A program made the position numbers and the translations under genes. A stretch of DNA of 6,897 nucleotides, taken from Rhodospirillaceae bacterium. GTDB taxonomy: Bacteria; Pseudomonadota; Alphaproteobacteria; Rickettsiales; UBA3002. The notes beneath the pieces are model-generated. The model was not told the DNA's origin. It saw only the letters and a list, made by a program, of their open reading frames with translations, and did not search any database. The stretch covers positions 1 to 6,897 of the forward strand of contig CANHAG010000064.1 of the NCBI GenBank assembly GCA_947458525.1, in the 5' to 3' direction. The first letter of the stretch is position 1. The number at the start of each line of letters is the position of its first letter. Shown in pieces: positions 1 to 6,125 of the stretch.

Positions 1-375
1 CTTGATTCCATCGCCGATTTCCGCGAGCTTACGGATATCAAAATCAAGGCCGGCACCACCGGGCTTTTAATGGTGGGGGGCGGCGTGCCCAAGAATTTCA
101 CGCAAGATACCGTCGTCTGCGCCGAGATTTTAGGGCATGACGAGGTGGAAATGCATAAATACGCCGTGCAGATTACGGTGGCGGATGTGCGTGACGGGGC
201 GTGCTCTTCCAGCACGCTGAAAGAAGCCTGTTCATGGGGCAAGGTAGATACGGCGCTCGAGCAGATGGTGTTTGCCGAGGCCGGGTCGGTACTGCCGCTT
301 CTGGCGTCTGATGCCTATCACCGCGGCCACTGGAAAACCCGCAAGCCGCGCAAGTTTGCCAAGCTGTTCGTATAG
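1..375 (+). CDS. speY: Deoxyhypusine synthase family protein, 3' end (probable homospermidine-type polyamine enzyme)
   Basis: The C-terminal 124 codons of a gene that begins before the window; the frame is open from base 1 and ends with TAG at 373-375. Seen: a glycine-rich GGGVPKNF motif (window codons 26-33), then HKYAVQITVADVRDG and EACSWGKVD. Deoxyhypusine synthases carry an equivalent EAVSWGK motif whose lysine forms the covalent imine intermediate with the aminobutyl group of spermidine; the matching lysine here is the codon at 241-243. Bacteria generally lack eIF5A, so bacterial members of this family are usually assigned to polyamine synthesis, such as homospermidine, rather than deoxyhypusine formation; that assignment is inference. 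It is expected to be cytosolic and NAD-dependent. It converges on flgH with a 37-base gap and has no evident flagellar role. The family is clear; the exact product and the symbol are less certain. Confidence 0.8.
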   Translation, partial: LDSIADFRELTDIKIKAGTTGLLMVGGGVPKNFTQDTVVCAEILGHDEVEMHKYAVQITVADVRDGACSSSTLKEACSWGKVDTALEQMVFAEAGSVLPLLASDAYHRGHWKTRKPRKFAKLFV

Positions 376-426
376 TGTTCCCAGATAGCGGCCTCGCTTG
401 CGCGAGCGCGCACTAGAATGGGAACA
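376..426. terminator. Candidate bidirectional hairpin between convergent genes
   Basis: An 8-base perfect inverted repeat, TGTTCCCA (376-383) and TGGGAACA (419-426), encloses a smaller stem CTCGC (393-397) / GCGAG (402-406) with a four-base loop. It lies exactly where the polyamine gene and flgH converge; the right outer arm lies in the last codons of flgH. Neither strand has a clear T-tract after the stem, so this is not a textbook intrinsic terminator. It could instead protect the 3' ends of the transcripts. Confidence 0.35.
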
Positions 427-1162
427 GGGCTTCAACCAGCTGTGATCCCCAGCGCGCCTGCTGTCCGTCGCTTAGTTGGCCGCGGCCGGTATAGGCGATG
501 CGCGCCTGTGCGATCTGCGCCAGCTCAATCGTGTTGTCAGAGTTAATATCCTGCGGGCGGATGACACCTTCCACCGAAACCTCGCGCACTTCATAATTCA
601 CCAGAATTTCCTGCGAGCCTTTGATCACAAGATTGCCGTTGGGCAGCACCTGCGTGACAAGCGCGGCCACCTGCGTGGTGATCGTATCCTTACGATCAAT
701 TTTACCGGTGCTGTTGACATTTTTTTCGCTTTCAATTCCCACCATTGGCGTACCATTCTGCCAGGGCGTGATTTTCCCGAGATATTGCTCATATCCCATG
801 GCGATCGGCGCGCCTACGCTTTGTCCGTCATTGCGCTGATTGTTGGTTTTAGTGTCGAATTTCGCCTTGTCGTTAATATCGATATTCACGCGCAAAATAT
901 CGCCTACGCGCGCTGCGCGCTGATCGCGGAAGAAGGCGCGGGCACCCGGTTGCCACAGCGAATTCGCCGTGCGTATACTGCTGGCTTCAGGGTCGGGCAG
1001 CGGCCAGGAAAGCGGCTTATATTCCGGCGCAGTCTGCGGATTTTCCACCTTGGTCAAGGGCGGCGCGATTGAGGTGCGCTCCACCCGTTGGATCATGCTG
1101 CTGCAGCCACCAAGCACCAGTGCGCTGGTGCCAAGCAGGAAAATCCAGAGATACTCGCGCAT
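413..1162 (-). CDS. flgH: Flagellar L-ring lipoprotein FlgH
   Basis: This 249-residue protein forms the L-ring, the outer-membrane bushing around the flagellar rod. Seen: a lipoprotein signal peptide with hydrophobic residues 5-17 and lipobox LGGC (residues 17-20), so Cys20 would be lipidated. Family-typical segments follow: SLWQPGARAFFRDQRA with VGDILRV in the middle, an NLVIKG / VEGVIRP region, and a C-terminus with GRGQLSDGQQARWG ending in LFPF. Length and ending agree with the family. The ATG start is preceded by AGGGAG, which overlaps the flgA stop. flgH is the last gene of the flgF-flgG-flgA-flgH set, 10 bases after flgA. The P-ring gene flgI, which often accompanies flgH, does not follow; a convergent polyamine gene does. 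Identification is firm. Confidence 0.96.
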   Translation of the reverse strand: MREYLWIFLLGTSALVLGGCSSMIQRVERTSIAPPLTKVENPQTAPEYKPLSWPLPDPEASSIRTANSLWQPGARAFFRDQRAARVGDILRVNIDINDKAKFDTKTNNQRNDGQSVGAPIAMGYEQYLGKITPWQNGTPMVGIESEKNVNSTGKIDRKDTITTQVAALVTQVLPNGNLVIKGSQEILVNYEVREVSVEGVIRPQDINSDNTIELAQIAQARIAYTGRGQLSDGQQARWGSQLVEALFPF

Positions 1163-1172
1163 AGACTGCTCC

Positions 1173-2105
1173 CTAATTCACCGACTCAGTTGGGCTTACT
1201 TCCACCCTGCCGGTGCTGATGACCCTGGCGCTGACCGCACGCCCCGAATCGCTGTTTTTCACGCGGATGAGCGCGCCTGTGGTACCGTCTTCCAGCGCCT
1301 CGCCCGACGTGCGGATGGCGATATAAGGCGTACGGTAAACCATCTCGACGGCGGTGCCCTTCTCAATCACTTTCGGCGCAATCACCTCAGTCGCGCGTAT
1401 GGGGCGACGAGCGGAAATCACCCGACGGGCGGATTTACCCACGAGCGCGCCCGGCTCAGTGACCGTATCTTTACGCAGGCGGGCGCTCGGCATCATCACT
1501 TCATCAAGATCGGCGGCTTCGATTACATCGCGGTCGGTGATCTGGCGTGTCAGCACGGGCACGGCAATCATTTCATCATAGCGCCCGGCCACGGGGGTAA
1601 CTTTCAGGGTTTTACCTGCGGCCAGAATATAGGCCTGCGCCTGCCAGCGCCTGGCATCGGGGTCTACCTGAAGTGCGAGCACATTCAGGCGCAGCGGGTG
1701 ATCGGCGCGGAAAAGCACCGGCGCACTTCCCGGCTGGGCGGTGGCGCGCACATGTTCGGCAATCCCCTGCTCTTCCAGTTGCCGGGCAATGGCGGCTTCC
1801 AGATCGCGCTGCGAGATTTCAAAATAGCTGCGCGCAGGCAATGGGGCGGGCGTCATATCCTCCGTCTGCCTTACGGCTGCTACCTGTTCCGGCGCCATCC
1901 ACTGCGCCGCATTCGTTGCTGCGGGCAGCAGCAGAAGCAGTGCCCCAAGGGCAAGGCCACCTAGCCATGCAGGGATGGTGATGGGTTTTGATAACGCGTC
2001 ATTGCGAGCGTAAGCGCAGCAATCCAGCAAGAAAAATCTTTGCTTTTGGCTGGATTGCTTCGGCCTTAAGGCCTCGCAATGACGGATGCTCAAGCGTCTT
2101 GTCAT
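1173..2105 (-). CDS. flgA: Flagellar P-ring formation chaperone FlgA, with repeat-derived N-terminal insert
   Basis: FlgA is a periplasmic chaperone needed to assemble the FlgI P-ring. As read from ATG 2105 it has 310 residues. Seen: a hydrophobic signal-peptide core at about residues 47-62 with a likely cleavage region near ATNAA (63-67), a variable N-terminal half, then a SAF-like region (VPVLTRQITDRDVI, about 183-195, to SARRPIRATEVI, 231-242) and a C-terminal part with IRVKNSDSGR (280-289). Start choice: ATG 2105 lies 4 bases after the flgG stop. No ATG or GTG occurs in frame between it and Met70, which lies beyond the signal core. Codons 8-36 are encoded by an interspersed palindromic repeat; without them the N-terminus would read MTRRLSI-ALSKPIT and then the hydrophobic core, an ordinary signal peptide. 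TTG codons at residues 5 and 26 are alternative starts. The Shine-Dalgarno is weak. The family is firm; the start is not. Confidence 0.9.
   Translation of the reverse strand: MTRRLSIRHCEALRPKQSSQKQRFFLLDCCAYARNDALSKPITIPAWLGGLALGALLLLLPAATNAAQWMAPEQVAAVRQTEDMTPAPLPARSYFEISQRDLEAAIARQLEEQGIAEHVRATAQPGSAPVLFRADHPLRLNVLALQVDPDARRWQAQAYILAAGKTLKVTPVAGRYDEMIAVPVLTRQITDRDVIEAADLDEVMMPSARLRKDTVTEPGALVGKSARRVISARRPIRATEVIAPKVIEKGTAVEMVYRTPYIAIRTSGEALEDGTTGALIRVKNSDSGRAVSARVISTGRVEVSPTESVN
1997..2084. repeat. 88-bp interspersed palindromic repeat inside the 5' end of flgA
   Basis: The ends are perfect 12-base inverted arms, CGTCATTGCGAG (1997-2008) and CTCGCAATGACG (2073-2084). Inside them lie perfect 10-base inner arms, GCAATCCAGC (2019-2028) and GCTGGATTGC (2049-2058), around a loop of about 20 bases. 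The two arms are joined by unequal segments of 10 and 14 bases. The pattern of GTCATTGCGAG, then GCAATCCAGC, then the mirrored half resembles a palindromic repeat seen dispersed in many bacterial genomes, often mistranslated as peptides of the HCERKRSNPA / CHCEERSD type; that recognition is from memory. It reads open on both strands. No transposase or clear target duplication is visible. In flgA it supplies codons 8-36 without breaking frame. As RNA it would fold into a long stem close to the flgA start. Confidence 0.85.
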
Positions 2106-2109
2106 ATCA

Positions 2110-2901
2110 TTACACCGACTGGTTCAGGGATTGCAGCATCTGGTCGCCAGCAGTCAGCACTTTGGTATTCATTTCATAGGCGCGCTGGGCGATGATGAGA
2201 TCGGTAATTTCCGCGACCGAATTCACGTTGGAATTTTCAAGATATCCCTGCTGCAGCGAGCCGAACTGATCTTCCCCGGCATTCCCCAGTACCGGGTTGC
2301 CCGAGGCAGTGGTTTCCACAAACATGTTATTGCCTATGGCCTCAAGCCCGCCGGGATTGATAAAGGTGGCCATCTCAAACTGCCCGAGAATCTGCGGATC
2401 TACCTGCCCGGTGAGGCTTACGGACACTTCACCGGAGCTATTGATGCTGATGCTGATCGCATCCTCCGGTACGGTAATGGCCGGCTGAATGGTATAGCCC
2501 TCGTTATTGACGATCAGCCCGTCCTGATTCAGCTTGAACGTACCGTCGCGCGTGTAGGCGGTAGTGCCGTCGGGTAATTCAATCTGAAAAAAGCCGCGGC
2601 CTTGAATCGCGACATCCAGCGCGCCCTGAGTCTGATTAAGCGTGCCCTGATTGGTATTGCGCGAGATGCCCGAAGTCTGCACCCCAAGCCCAAGCTGAAC
2701 GCCCACGGGTAAAATCGTGCCCTGATCGGTAGAGTTAGTGCCCACGCGCACGAGATCCTGATAGATCAGATCCTGAAACTCGGGGCTTTGCGCCTTATAG
2801 GCGGTCGTCGTCATGTTCGCGAGGTTCTGCGAAATAACATCCACGTTCGTCTGCTGGGCATTCAGCCCCGTGGCTGCAATATTAAGCGCGCGCATTGCCA
2901 T
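2110..2901 (-). CDS. flgG: Flagellar distal rod protein FlgG
   Basis: FlgG forms the distal rod, the drive shaft passing through the P and L rings. At 263 residues it has the usual family length. Seen: the N-terminal axial-protein motif MRALNIAATGLNAQQ, then VDVISQNLANMTTTAYK (about residues 20-36); the middle GALDVAIQGRGFFQI and YTRDGTF segments shared by rod and hook proteins; and the C-terminal motif LENSNVNSVAEITDLIIAQR followed by AYEMNTKVL. The start used gives MAMRAL, with AGGGAG 7 bases upstream; Met3 would match the usual family N-terminus (MRAL), so either ATG is possible. It starts 14 bases after flgF and is followed 4 bases later by flgA. Like other rod proteins it lacks a cleavable signal and would be exported by the flagellar type III apparatus. 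Identification is firm. Confidence 0.97.
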   Translation of the reverse strand: MAMRALNIAATGLNAQQTNVDVISQNLANMTTTAYKAQSPEFQDLIYQDLVRVGTNSTDQGTILPVGVQLGLGVQTSGISRNTNQGTLNQTQGALDVAIQGRGFFQIELPDGTTAYTRDGTFKLNQDGLIVNNEGYTIQPAITVPEDAISISINSSGEVSVSLTGQVDPQILGQFEMATFINPGGLEAIGNNMFVETTASGNPVLGNAGEDQFGSLQQGYLENSNVNSVAEITDLIIAQRAYEMNTKVLTAGDQMLQSLNQSV

Positions 2902-2915
2902 AGCTTACTCCCTGG

Positions 2916-3650
2916 TTACCCCTGCGCTGGCCGCGCAAAAGTGTTTGAGGTTCTACGTTCAAGGTCATACATGGTCTCGATCATTTTCGCGGTGTCGGCA
3001 GTGTAGCGGTTGGTCTGAATCACCCGCACAATCTCGGTTACCCCATTCACGTTCGAGCCTTCGAGCATGCCCTGCATCACGTTTGATTGCTGGGCGGGCT
3101 GAGGCTCCTCCTCAGCGGTAAAAAGCGTATTACCCACGCGGTTCATGGCCTGCTCATTCACAAATTCCACCACACCCACGGTCGCCAGCAGCTCATTATC
3201 TTCAGTGATGATTTCGCCCGCGCCATTAATGCGGATATTCTGCACATTATCGGGGATGGTAATCTCCCCCCCATCGGCACTGAGCACAGGAAAACCATCC
3301 ACCGTGACCAATATGCCATCCCCGTTCAGCTGAAAATTACCCGCCCGCGTGTAGCGCGCCCCAAGCGGCGTTTCGACCTGAAAATACCCCGGCCCACTGA
3401 TTGCCAGATCAAACGTGTTATCCGTCTTGACGAGCGTGCCTGCGGTTGTATCACGATAGCTGATCGGGTCACGCGCGAAGGCCATTTTGCTGCCCAGTTT
3501 GCGCCCATCATTCACCAGATAGTCATCAAACAGCAGCCGCTCCGACTGGTAGCCGGTCGTATTCACATTGGCGATATTATTGGCTGTCGCCTCAAGATCA
3601 CGGAACAGAATCATCTGCCGTGAGAGCGCAATATAAATCCCATTATCCAT
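2916..3650 (-). CDS. flgF: Flagellar proximal rod protein FlgF
   Basis: FlgF is a proximal rod subunit exported by the flagellar type III system. It has 244 residues. Seen: an N-terminal axial motif (RDLEATANNIANVNTTGYQSE, about residues 18-38), the central NTFDLAISGPGYFQV and YTRAGNFQLN segments typical of FlgF/FlgG, and the C-terminal EGSNVNGVTEIVRVIQTNR region. It is distinguished from FlgG (the next gene, 14 bases on) by shorter length, the MDNGIYIALSRQM start and the C-terminal sequence. The ATG is preceded by AAGGGC at a suitable distance. It is the first gene of the minus-strand operon, with a strong candidate sigma-54 promoter about 90 bases upstream and a predicted leader of roughly 77 bases. 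Identification is firm. Confidence 0.95.
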   Translation of the reverse strand: MDNGIYIALSRQMILFRDLEATANNIANVNTTGYQSERLLFDDYLVNDGRKLGSKMAFARDPISYRDTTAGTLVKTDNTFDLAISGPGYFQVETPLGARYTRAGNFQLNGDGILVTVDGFPVLSADGGEITIPDNVQNIRINGAGEIITEDNELLATVGVVEFVNEQAMNRVGNTLFTAEEEPQPAQQSNVMQGMLEGSNVNGVTEIVRVIQTNRYTADTAKMIETMYDLERRTSNTFARPAQG

Positions 3651-3686
3651 GTGCTACTGCCCTTGTTGCTCTTTATGCCTGCTCTT

Positions 3687-3700
3687 CGTGTGGTTACACG
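3687..3700. other. Short inverted repeat in the flgF leader
   Basis: CGTGT (3687-3691) and ACACG (3696-3700) are perfect inverted arms around four bases. If transcription starts near 3727 from the minus-strand sigma-54 site, this lies inside the 5' leader of the flgF mRNA, about 37 bases before the start codon. It could be a small hairpin or a dimeric-protein operator. A five-base arm can arise by chance. Confidence 0.25.
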
Positions 3701-3737
3701 GTGAGCGCTTGCATCAGCTTGTGGTCAGGATGTGTTA

Positions 3738-3753
3738 AGCAGGATTCATGCCA
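3738..3753 (-). promoter_or_regulatory. Candidate sigma-54 promoter for flgFGAH
   Basis: On the minus strand the site reads TGGCATGAATCCTGCT. Against TGGCAC-N5-TTGCA it keeps the essential GG (3752-3751) and GC (3740-3739) with exactly 10 bases between them; it differs at the last base of TGGCAC, the first T of TTGCA and the final A. The predicted start is near 3727, giving a leader of about 77 bases before flgF. Sigma-54 control of rod and ring genes is known in Caulobacter and other Alphaproteobacteria. No activator-binding site was recognised. Confidence 0.7.
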
Positions 3754-3845
3754 AGCCCAAAACAAGGCGGAAGTCTTCAGCTTTGCTGCAAAGTGGTTGC
3801 AAACGTATCCTTGCGGGTTAATAAGGAAGCAAACAGGAGAACGCC

Positions 3846-4430
3846 ATGAGCGAAAAAGATAAAGACCCCAAAGGCGCAAAAGAGGCCGAATCTTCCTCAA
3901 AAGAAGTGATGGAAGTGGAGGGCGAAGGCGAAGGCCAGAGCACCACCAAGGGAAAGCGCAAGCTTTTGATTATCATTGCAATTGTTGCCGTTCTGGCACT
4001 GGTGGGTGCGGGGGTCATGTTCTCTGGCATTCTGGGCGGTAAGAAGGGGGAAAAAGATGCAGAAACTACCGAGGAACAATCGGCAGAAGCGGGCGACCCC
4101 AATGCCCCGGCGGCCGGCCCCGCTAAGCCCGTTTATTACGAACTTCCGGAATTTCTCGTCAACCTGACCAGCACCACCAATAAGCCGAGCTTCCTCAAAA
4201 TGTCCGTGACGCTGGAGCTGCGCGATGCCAAGGCGGTGGAGGTTGTTGAGGCCAACAAGCCCCGGATTATGGATGCATTTAATACCTATCTGCGCGAGGT
4301 GCGCGCACAGGATATGGCCGGTTCCGCCGGGATTTTCCGCCTGCGCGGCGAGCTGATGGCGCGCATCAACCGCACGGTGGAAGAGGGGCTTGTTAAAGAT
4401 ATACTTTTCAGCGAAATTATCATACAATAA
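3846..4430 (+). CDS. fliL: Flagellar basal body-associated protein FliL
   Basis: FliL is an inner-membrane protein that associates with the stator units around the basal body and supports torque. It has 194 residues. Seen: a charged, Glu/Lys-rich cytoplasmic N-terminus (1-38), one transmembrane helix at about 39-64 flanked by KGKRK, an acidic Ala/Pro linker, then the periplasmic FliL domain beginning near VYYELPEFLVNL. It contains FLKMSVTLELRD and ends with VKDILFSEIIIQ, the family's typical closing segment. The ATG has AGGAGA 5 bases upstream. It is the first gene of the plus-strand set and diverges from flgF across 195 bases. No convincing promoter for it was seen in that region. A 107-base gap follows before fliM. 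Identification is firm. Confidence 0.95.
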   Translation: MSEKDKDPKGAKEAESSSKEVMEVEGEGEGQSTTKGKRKLLIIIAIVAVLALVGAGVMFSGILGGKKGEKDAETTEEQSAEAGDPNAPAAGPAKPVYYELPEFLVNLTSTTNKPSFLKMSVTLELRDAKAVEVVEANKPRIMDAFNTYLREVRAQDMAGSAGIFRLRGELMARINRTVEEGLVKDILFSEIIIQ

Positions 4431-4478
4431 TGGTGCGCGTGCAATCCGATCACTAAAAAATCCCAAAACGCGCGAGGA

Positions 4479-4494
4479 TGGCATTGCTTTTGCA
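4479..4494 (+). promoter_or_regulatory. Candidate sigma-54 promoter for fliM and downstream genes
   Basis: The site reads TGGCATTGCTTTTGCA. It matches TGGCAC-N5-TTGCA at every consensus base but one (T for C at the end of the first block), with GG (4480-4481) and GC (4492-4493) separated by 10 bases. It lies in the fliL-fliM gap; the predicted start near 4505 leaves a leader of about 33 bases before ATG 4538 and includes the GGGAG ribosome-binding site. This would separate fliM, the DUF6468-like gene and motE from fliL transcription. Confidence 0.75.
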
Positions 4495-4521
4495 CCACTA
4501 CTTCGTGCACCAGAGATAAAC

Positions 4522-4526
4522 GGGAG
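4522..4526 (+). promoter_or_regulatory. Ribosome-binding site deciding the fliM start
   Basis: GGGAG at 4522-4526 is only 2 bases from the in-frame TTG at 4529, too close for efficient use, and 11 bases from the ATG at 4538, which is long but workable. The ATG is therefore preferred. Confidence 0.55.
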
Positions 4527-4537
4527 CATTGCCGTAT

Positions 4538-5656
4538 ATGGCCGACGAACCTTCAGGCGATAATGCCGCAGCTGCGAATGACGCGGCGCTGGGCGAATGG
4601 GAGAAAATGCTAGGGCAGGAGGGCACGCCCGGTGAGGCGACAGACCCTTCCGGCGCACCTTCCGAAGCGCCCGCGCGCGTGCTGAATCAAGACGAAATCG
4701 ACCTGCTGCTCGGGTTTGATGGCGGAGCGGCGGGTGGCGAGCGTAACACCGGGATTTATGCGATTCTCGATAAATCCGTTGTCGCGTACGAAAAACTGCC
4801 CATGCTCGAAGTGGTGTTCGACCGGCTGGTACGAATGCTCTCGCCCTCTCTTCGCAACTTCACTTCCGATAACGTGGATGTCAGCATCGATTCCATGGTC
4901 TCGATGCGGTTTGATGACTATATGAACTCCATTCCGCTGCCCGCCATGCTTGTGGTTTACCGCGCGGTGGAGTGGGAAAATTTCGGCATCATCACGATTG
5001 ACAGCTCGCAGATTTATTCGACCGTGGACCTGCTTCTGGGCGGCAGGCGCACGCAGAAACCCATCCGTGTGGAGGGCCGCCCCTATACGACGATTGAGCA
5101 GAATATCGTCAAGCGGATGGTAGAGATTATCTTGAACGATATGAGCATGGCGTTTGACCCGATCAGCCCCATCACCTTCCAGTTTGACCGGCTGGAGAGC
5201 AACCCGCGTTTTGCCGCCATTGCCCGACCCAACAGCGCAGCGCTGCTGGTGCGGCTGAGGGTAGAGATAGAAGAGCGCGGCGGAATGATCGATATTGTAT
5301 TACCCCACGCTACGCTCGAACCCATCCGCGACCTGCTCTTGCAGATGTTCATGGGCGAGAAATTCGGGCAGGATGCGGTGTGGGAGCGGCATCTGGGGCG
5401 CGAAGTCGGCCAGACCTTTGTGGATGTGGAAGCGATTCTCGATGAGCGGCGAATTTCACTGGGCGAAGTGGTGGATCTCAAGGTCGGCTCCACCATTCTG
5501 TTTGACGCCTCGCCCGAAGATCCGGTGCGGGTGAAATGCGGCGGCGTGCCGCTCACCACCGCGCAGATTGGCCGGGTGGGAGATAAAATGGCGATTGCAA
5601 TCAATGACGACATCAAAAATTTCCGCGAACAGCTTCGTGAACGCGGAATTGAATAG
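4538..5656 (+). CDS. fliM: Flagellar motor switch protein FliM
   Basis: FliM is a C-ring subunit that binds phosphorylated CheY and, with FliG and FliN, sets rotation direction. From ATG 4538 it has 372 residues; an in-frame TTG at 4529 would add three. Seen: the CheY-binding motif LNQDEIDLLLG at residues 49-59, a FliM middle domain from about 65 to 270 with LRNFTSDNVDVSIDS and a VDLLLGG-type segment, and a C-terminal SpoA-like domain (about 290-372) with ISLGEVVDLKVGSTI. In enteric FliM the CheY motif lies at the very N-terminus; here about 48 residues precede it, including a WEKML helix-like segment and a Pro/Ala-rich linker. I recall similar extensions in Rhodospirillales-type FliM. It is preceded by its own candidate sigma-54 promoter. 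Identification is firm. Confidence 0.96.
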   Translation: MADEPSGDNAAAANDAALGEWEKMLGQEGTPGEATDPSGAPSEAPARVLNQDEIDLLLGFDGGAAGGERNTGIYAILDKSVVAYEKLPMLEVVFDRLVRMLSPSLRNFTSDNVDVSIDSMVSMRFDDYMNSIPLPAMLVVYRAVEWENFGIITIDSSQIYSTVDLLLGGRRTQKPIRVEGRPYTTIEQNIVKRMVEIILNDMSMAFDPISPITFQFDRLESNPRFAAIARPNSAALLVRLRVEIEERGGMIDIVLPHATLEPIRDLLLQMFMGEKFGQDAVWERHLGREVGQTFVDVEAILDERRISLGEVVDLKVGSTILFDASPEDPVRVKCGGVPLTTAQIGRVGDKMAIAINDDIKNFREQLRERGIE

Positions 5657-5667
5657 CAGGAGCTTAC

Positions 5668-6123
5668 ATGCAGAATGTGATCCTTTCTCTTCTGATCGAT
5701 TTCACCATGGTGCTGCTGCTCGTGGTGACGATCCTTTACTGCCGCAAGCTTAACCAGCGCATCCGCGTACTGCAGGATAGCCGGTCAGAGTTGGCGGAGA
5801 TTATCCGCGAATTCAATGAATCGACAGAACGCGCCACGCAGAGTATTGCCGAAATTCATGAGGCCTCTCGCCGTATCAGCGAAAATATCCAGCATAAGAT
5901 TGATAAAGCGAATTACCTTGTCGCTGACCTTGAGGCGGCGATTGGGCGCGGCAGCCGGGCGGTAGAAGGGGTGGATATCGCAACTGCAACCGGCACCAGC
6001 ACTGCCCGGCCTCGTGCGCGCGCCGCCGCCGAACCCGCCTCTGCCACATCCACCCGTCCCGTGCGCCCACGCTCCCGCGCCGAGCAGGACGTGCTGGATG
6101 CCCTGAAAAACCGGGGAGAATAG
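5668..6123 (+). CDS. DUF6468-like membrane-anchored coiled-coil protein in flagellar cluster
   Basis: This is a 151-residue protein of unknown function. Seen: an N-terminal transmembrane helix (about residues 4-24) followed directly by a basic/polar helical stretch. Residues 28-95 look coiled-coil (LAEIIREFNESTERATQSIAEI and on to IQHKIDKANYLVADLE). A low-complexity Ala/Thr/Arg/Pro region spans about 104-135, and a short C-terminal motif RAEQDVLDALK (137-147) follows. With Arg/Lys after the helix, the bulk is most likely cytoplasmic. I assign it to DUF6468 from its shape and its position between fliM and motE; a profile search was not possible. CAGGAG lies 5 bases before ATG, 11 bases after fliM, and motE starts 2 bases after its stop, so it is probably co-transcribed and has a flagellar motor or stator role (inference). 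Confidence 0.8.
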   Translation: MQNVILSLLIDFTMVLLLVVTILYCRKLNQRIRVLQDSRSELAEIIREFNESTERATQSIAEIHEASRRISENIQHKIDKANYLVADLEAAIGRGSRAVEGVDIATATGTSTARPRARAAAEPASATSTRPVRPRSRAEQDVLDALKNRGE

Positions 6124-6125
6124 CC

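Noticed and set aside
969..1964. Long plus-strand open frame (331 codons) opposite flgH and flgA
   Set aside because: It lies antisense to two clearly recognisable flagellar genes, has no recognisable domain, and is explained by GC-rich codon bias on the opposite strand.
1988..2179. Plus-strand small open frame with a HCERKRSNPA-type peptide
   Set aside because: This is a translation of the palindromic repeat, a common source of false small proteins, and it runs on into flgG antisense.
3797..3824. Possible housekeeping promoter for fliL: TTGCAA, 16 bases, TAATAA
   Set aside because: The -10 element matches only half of TATAAT and the implied leader would be very short; too weak to annotate.
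3994..4009. TGGCAC followed by GC inside fliL, resembling a sigma-54 site
   Set aside because: The GG and GC are separated by 11 bases instead of 10, and it lies in codons for the transmembrane helix.
4431..4512. TGGTGC / GCACCA arms and two TGCACCA copies in the fliL-fliM gap
   Set aside because: Arms of six or seven bases at irregular spacing, overlapping the sigma-54 site by two or three bases, are compatible with chance; no stable hairpin or known operator was recognised.
3897..4658. Long minus-strand open frame opposite fliL and the fliM 5' end
   Set aside because: It is antisense to fliL, which has clear family motifs, and spans the sigma-54 site and gap; no domain is recognisable.
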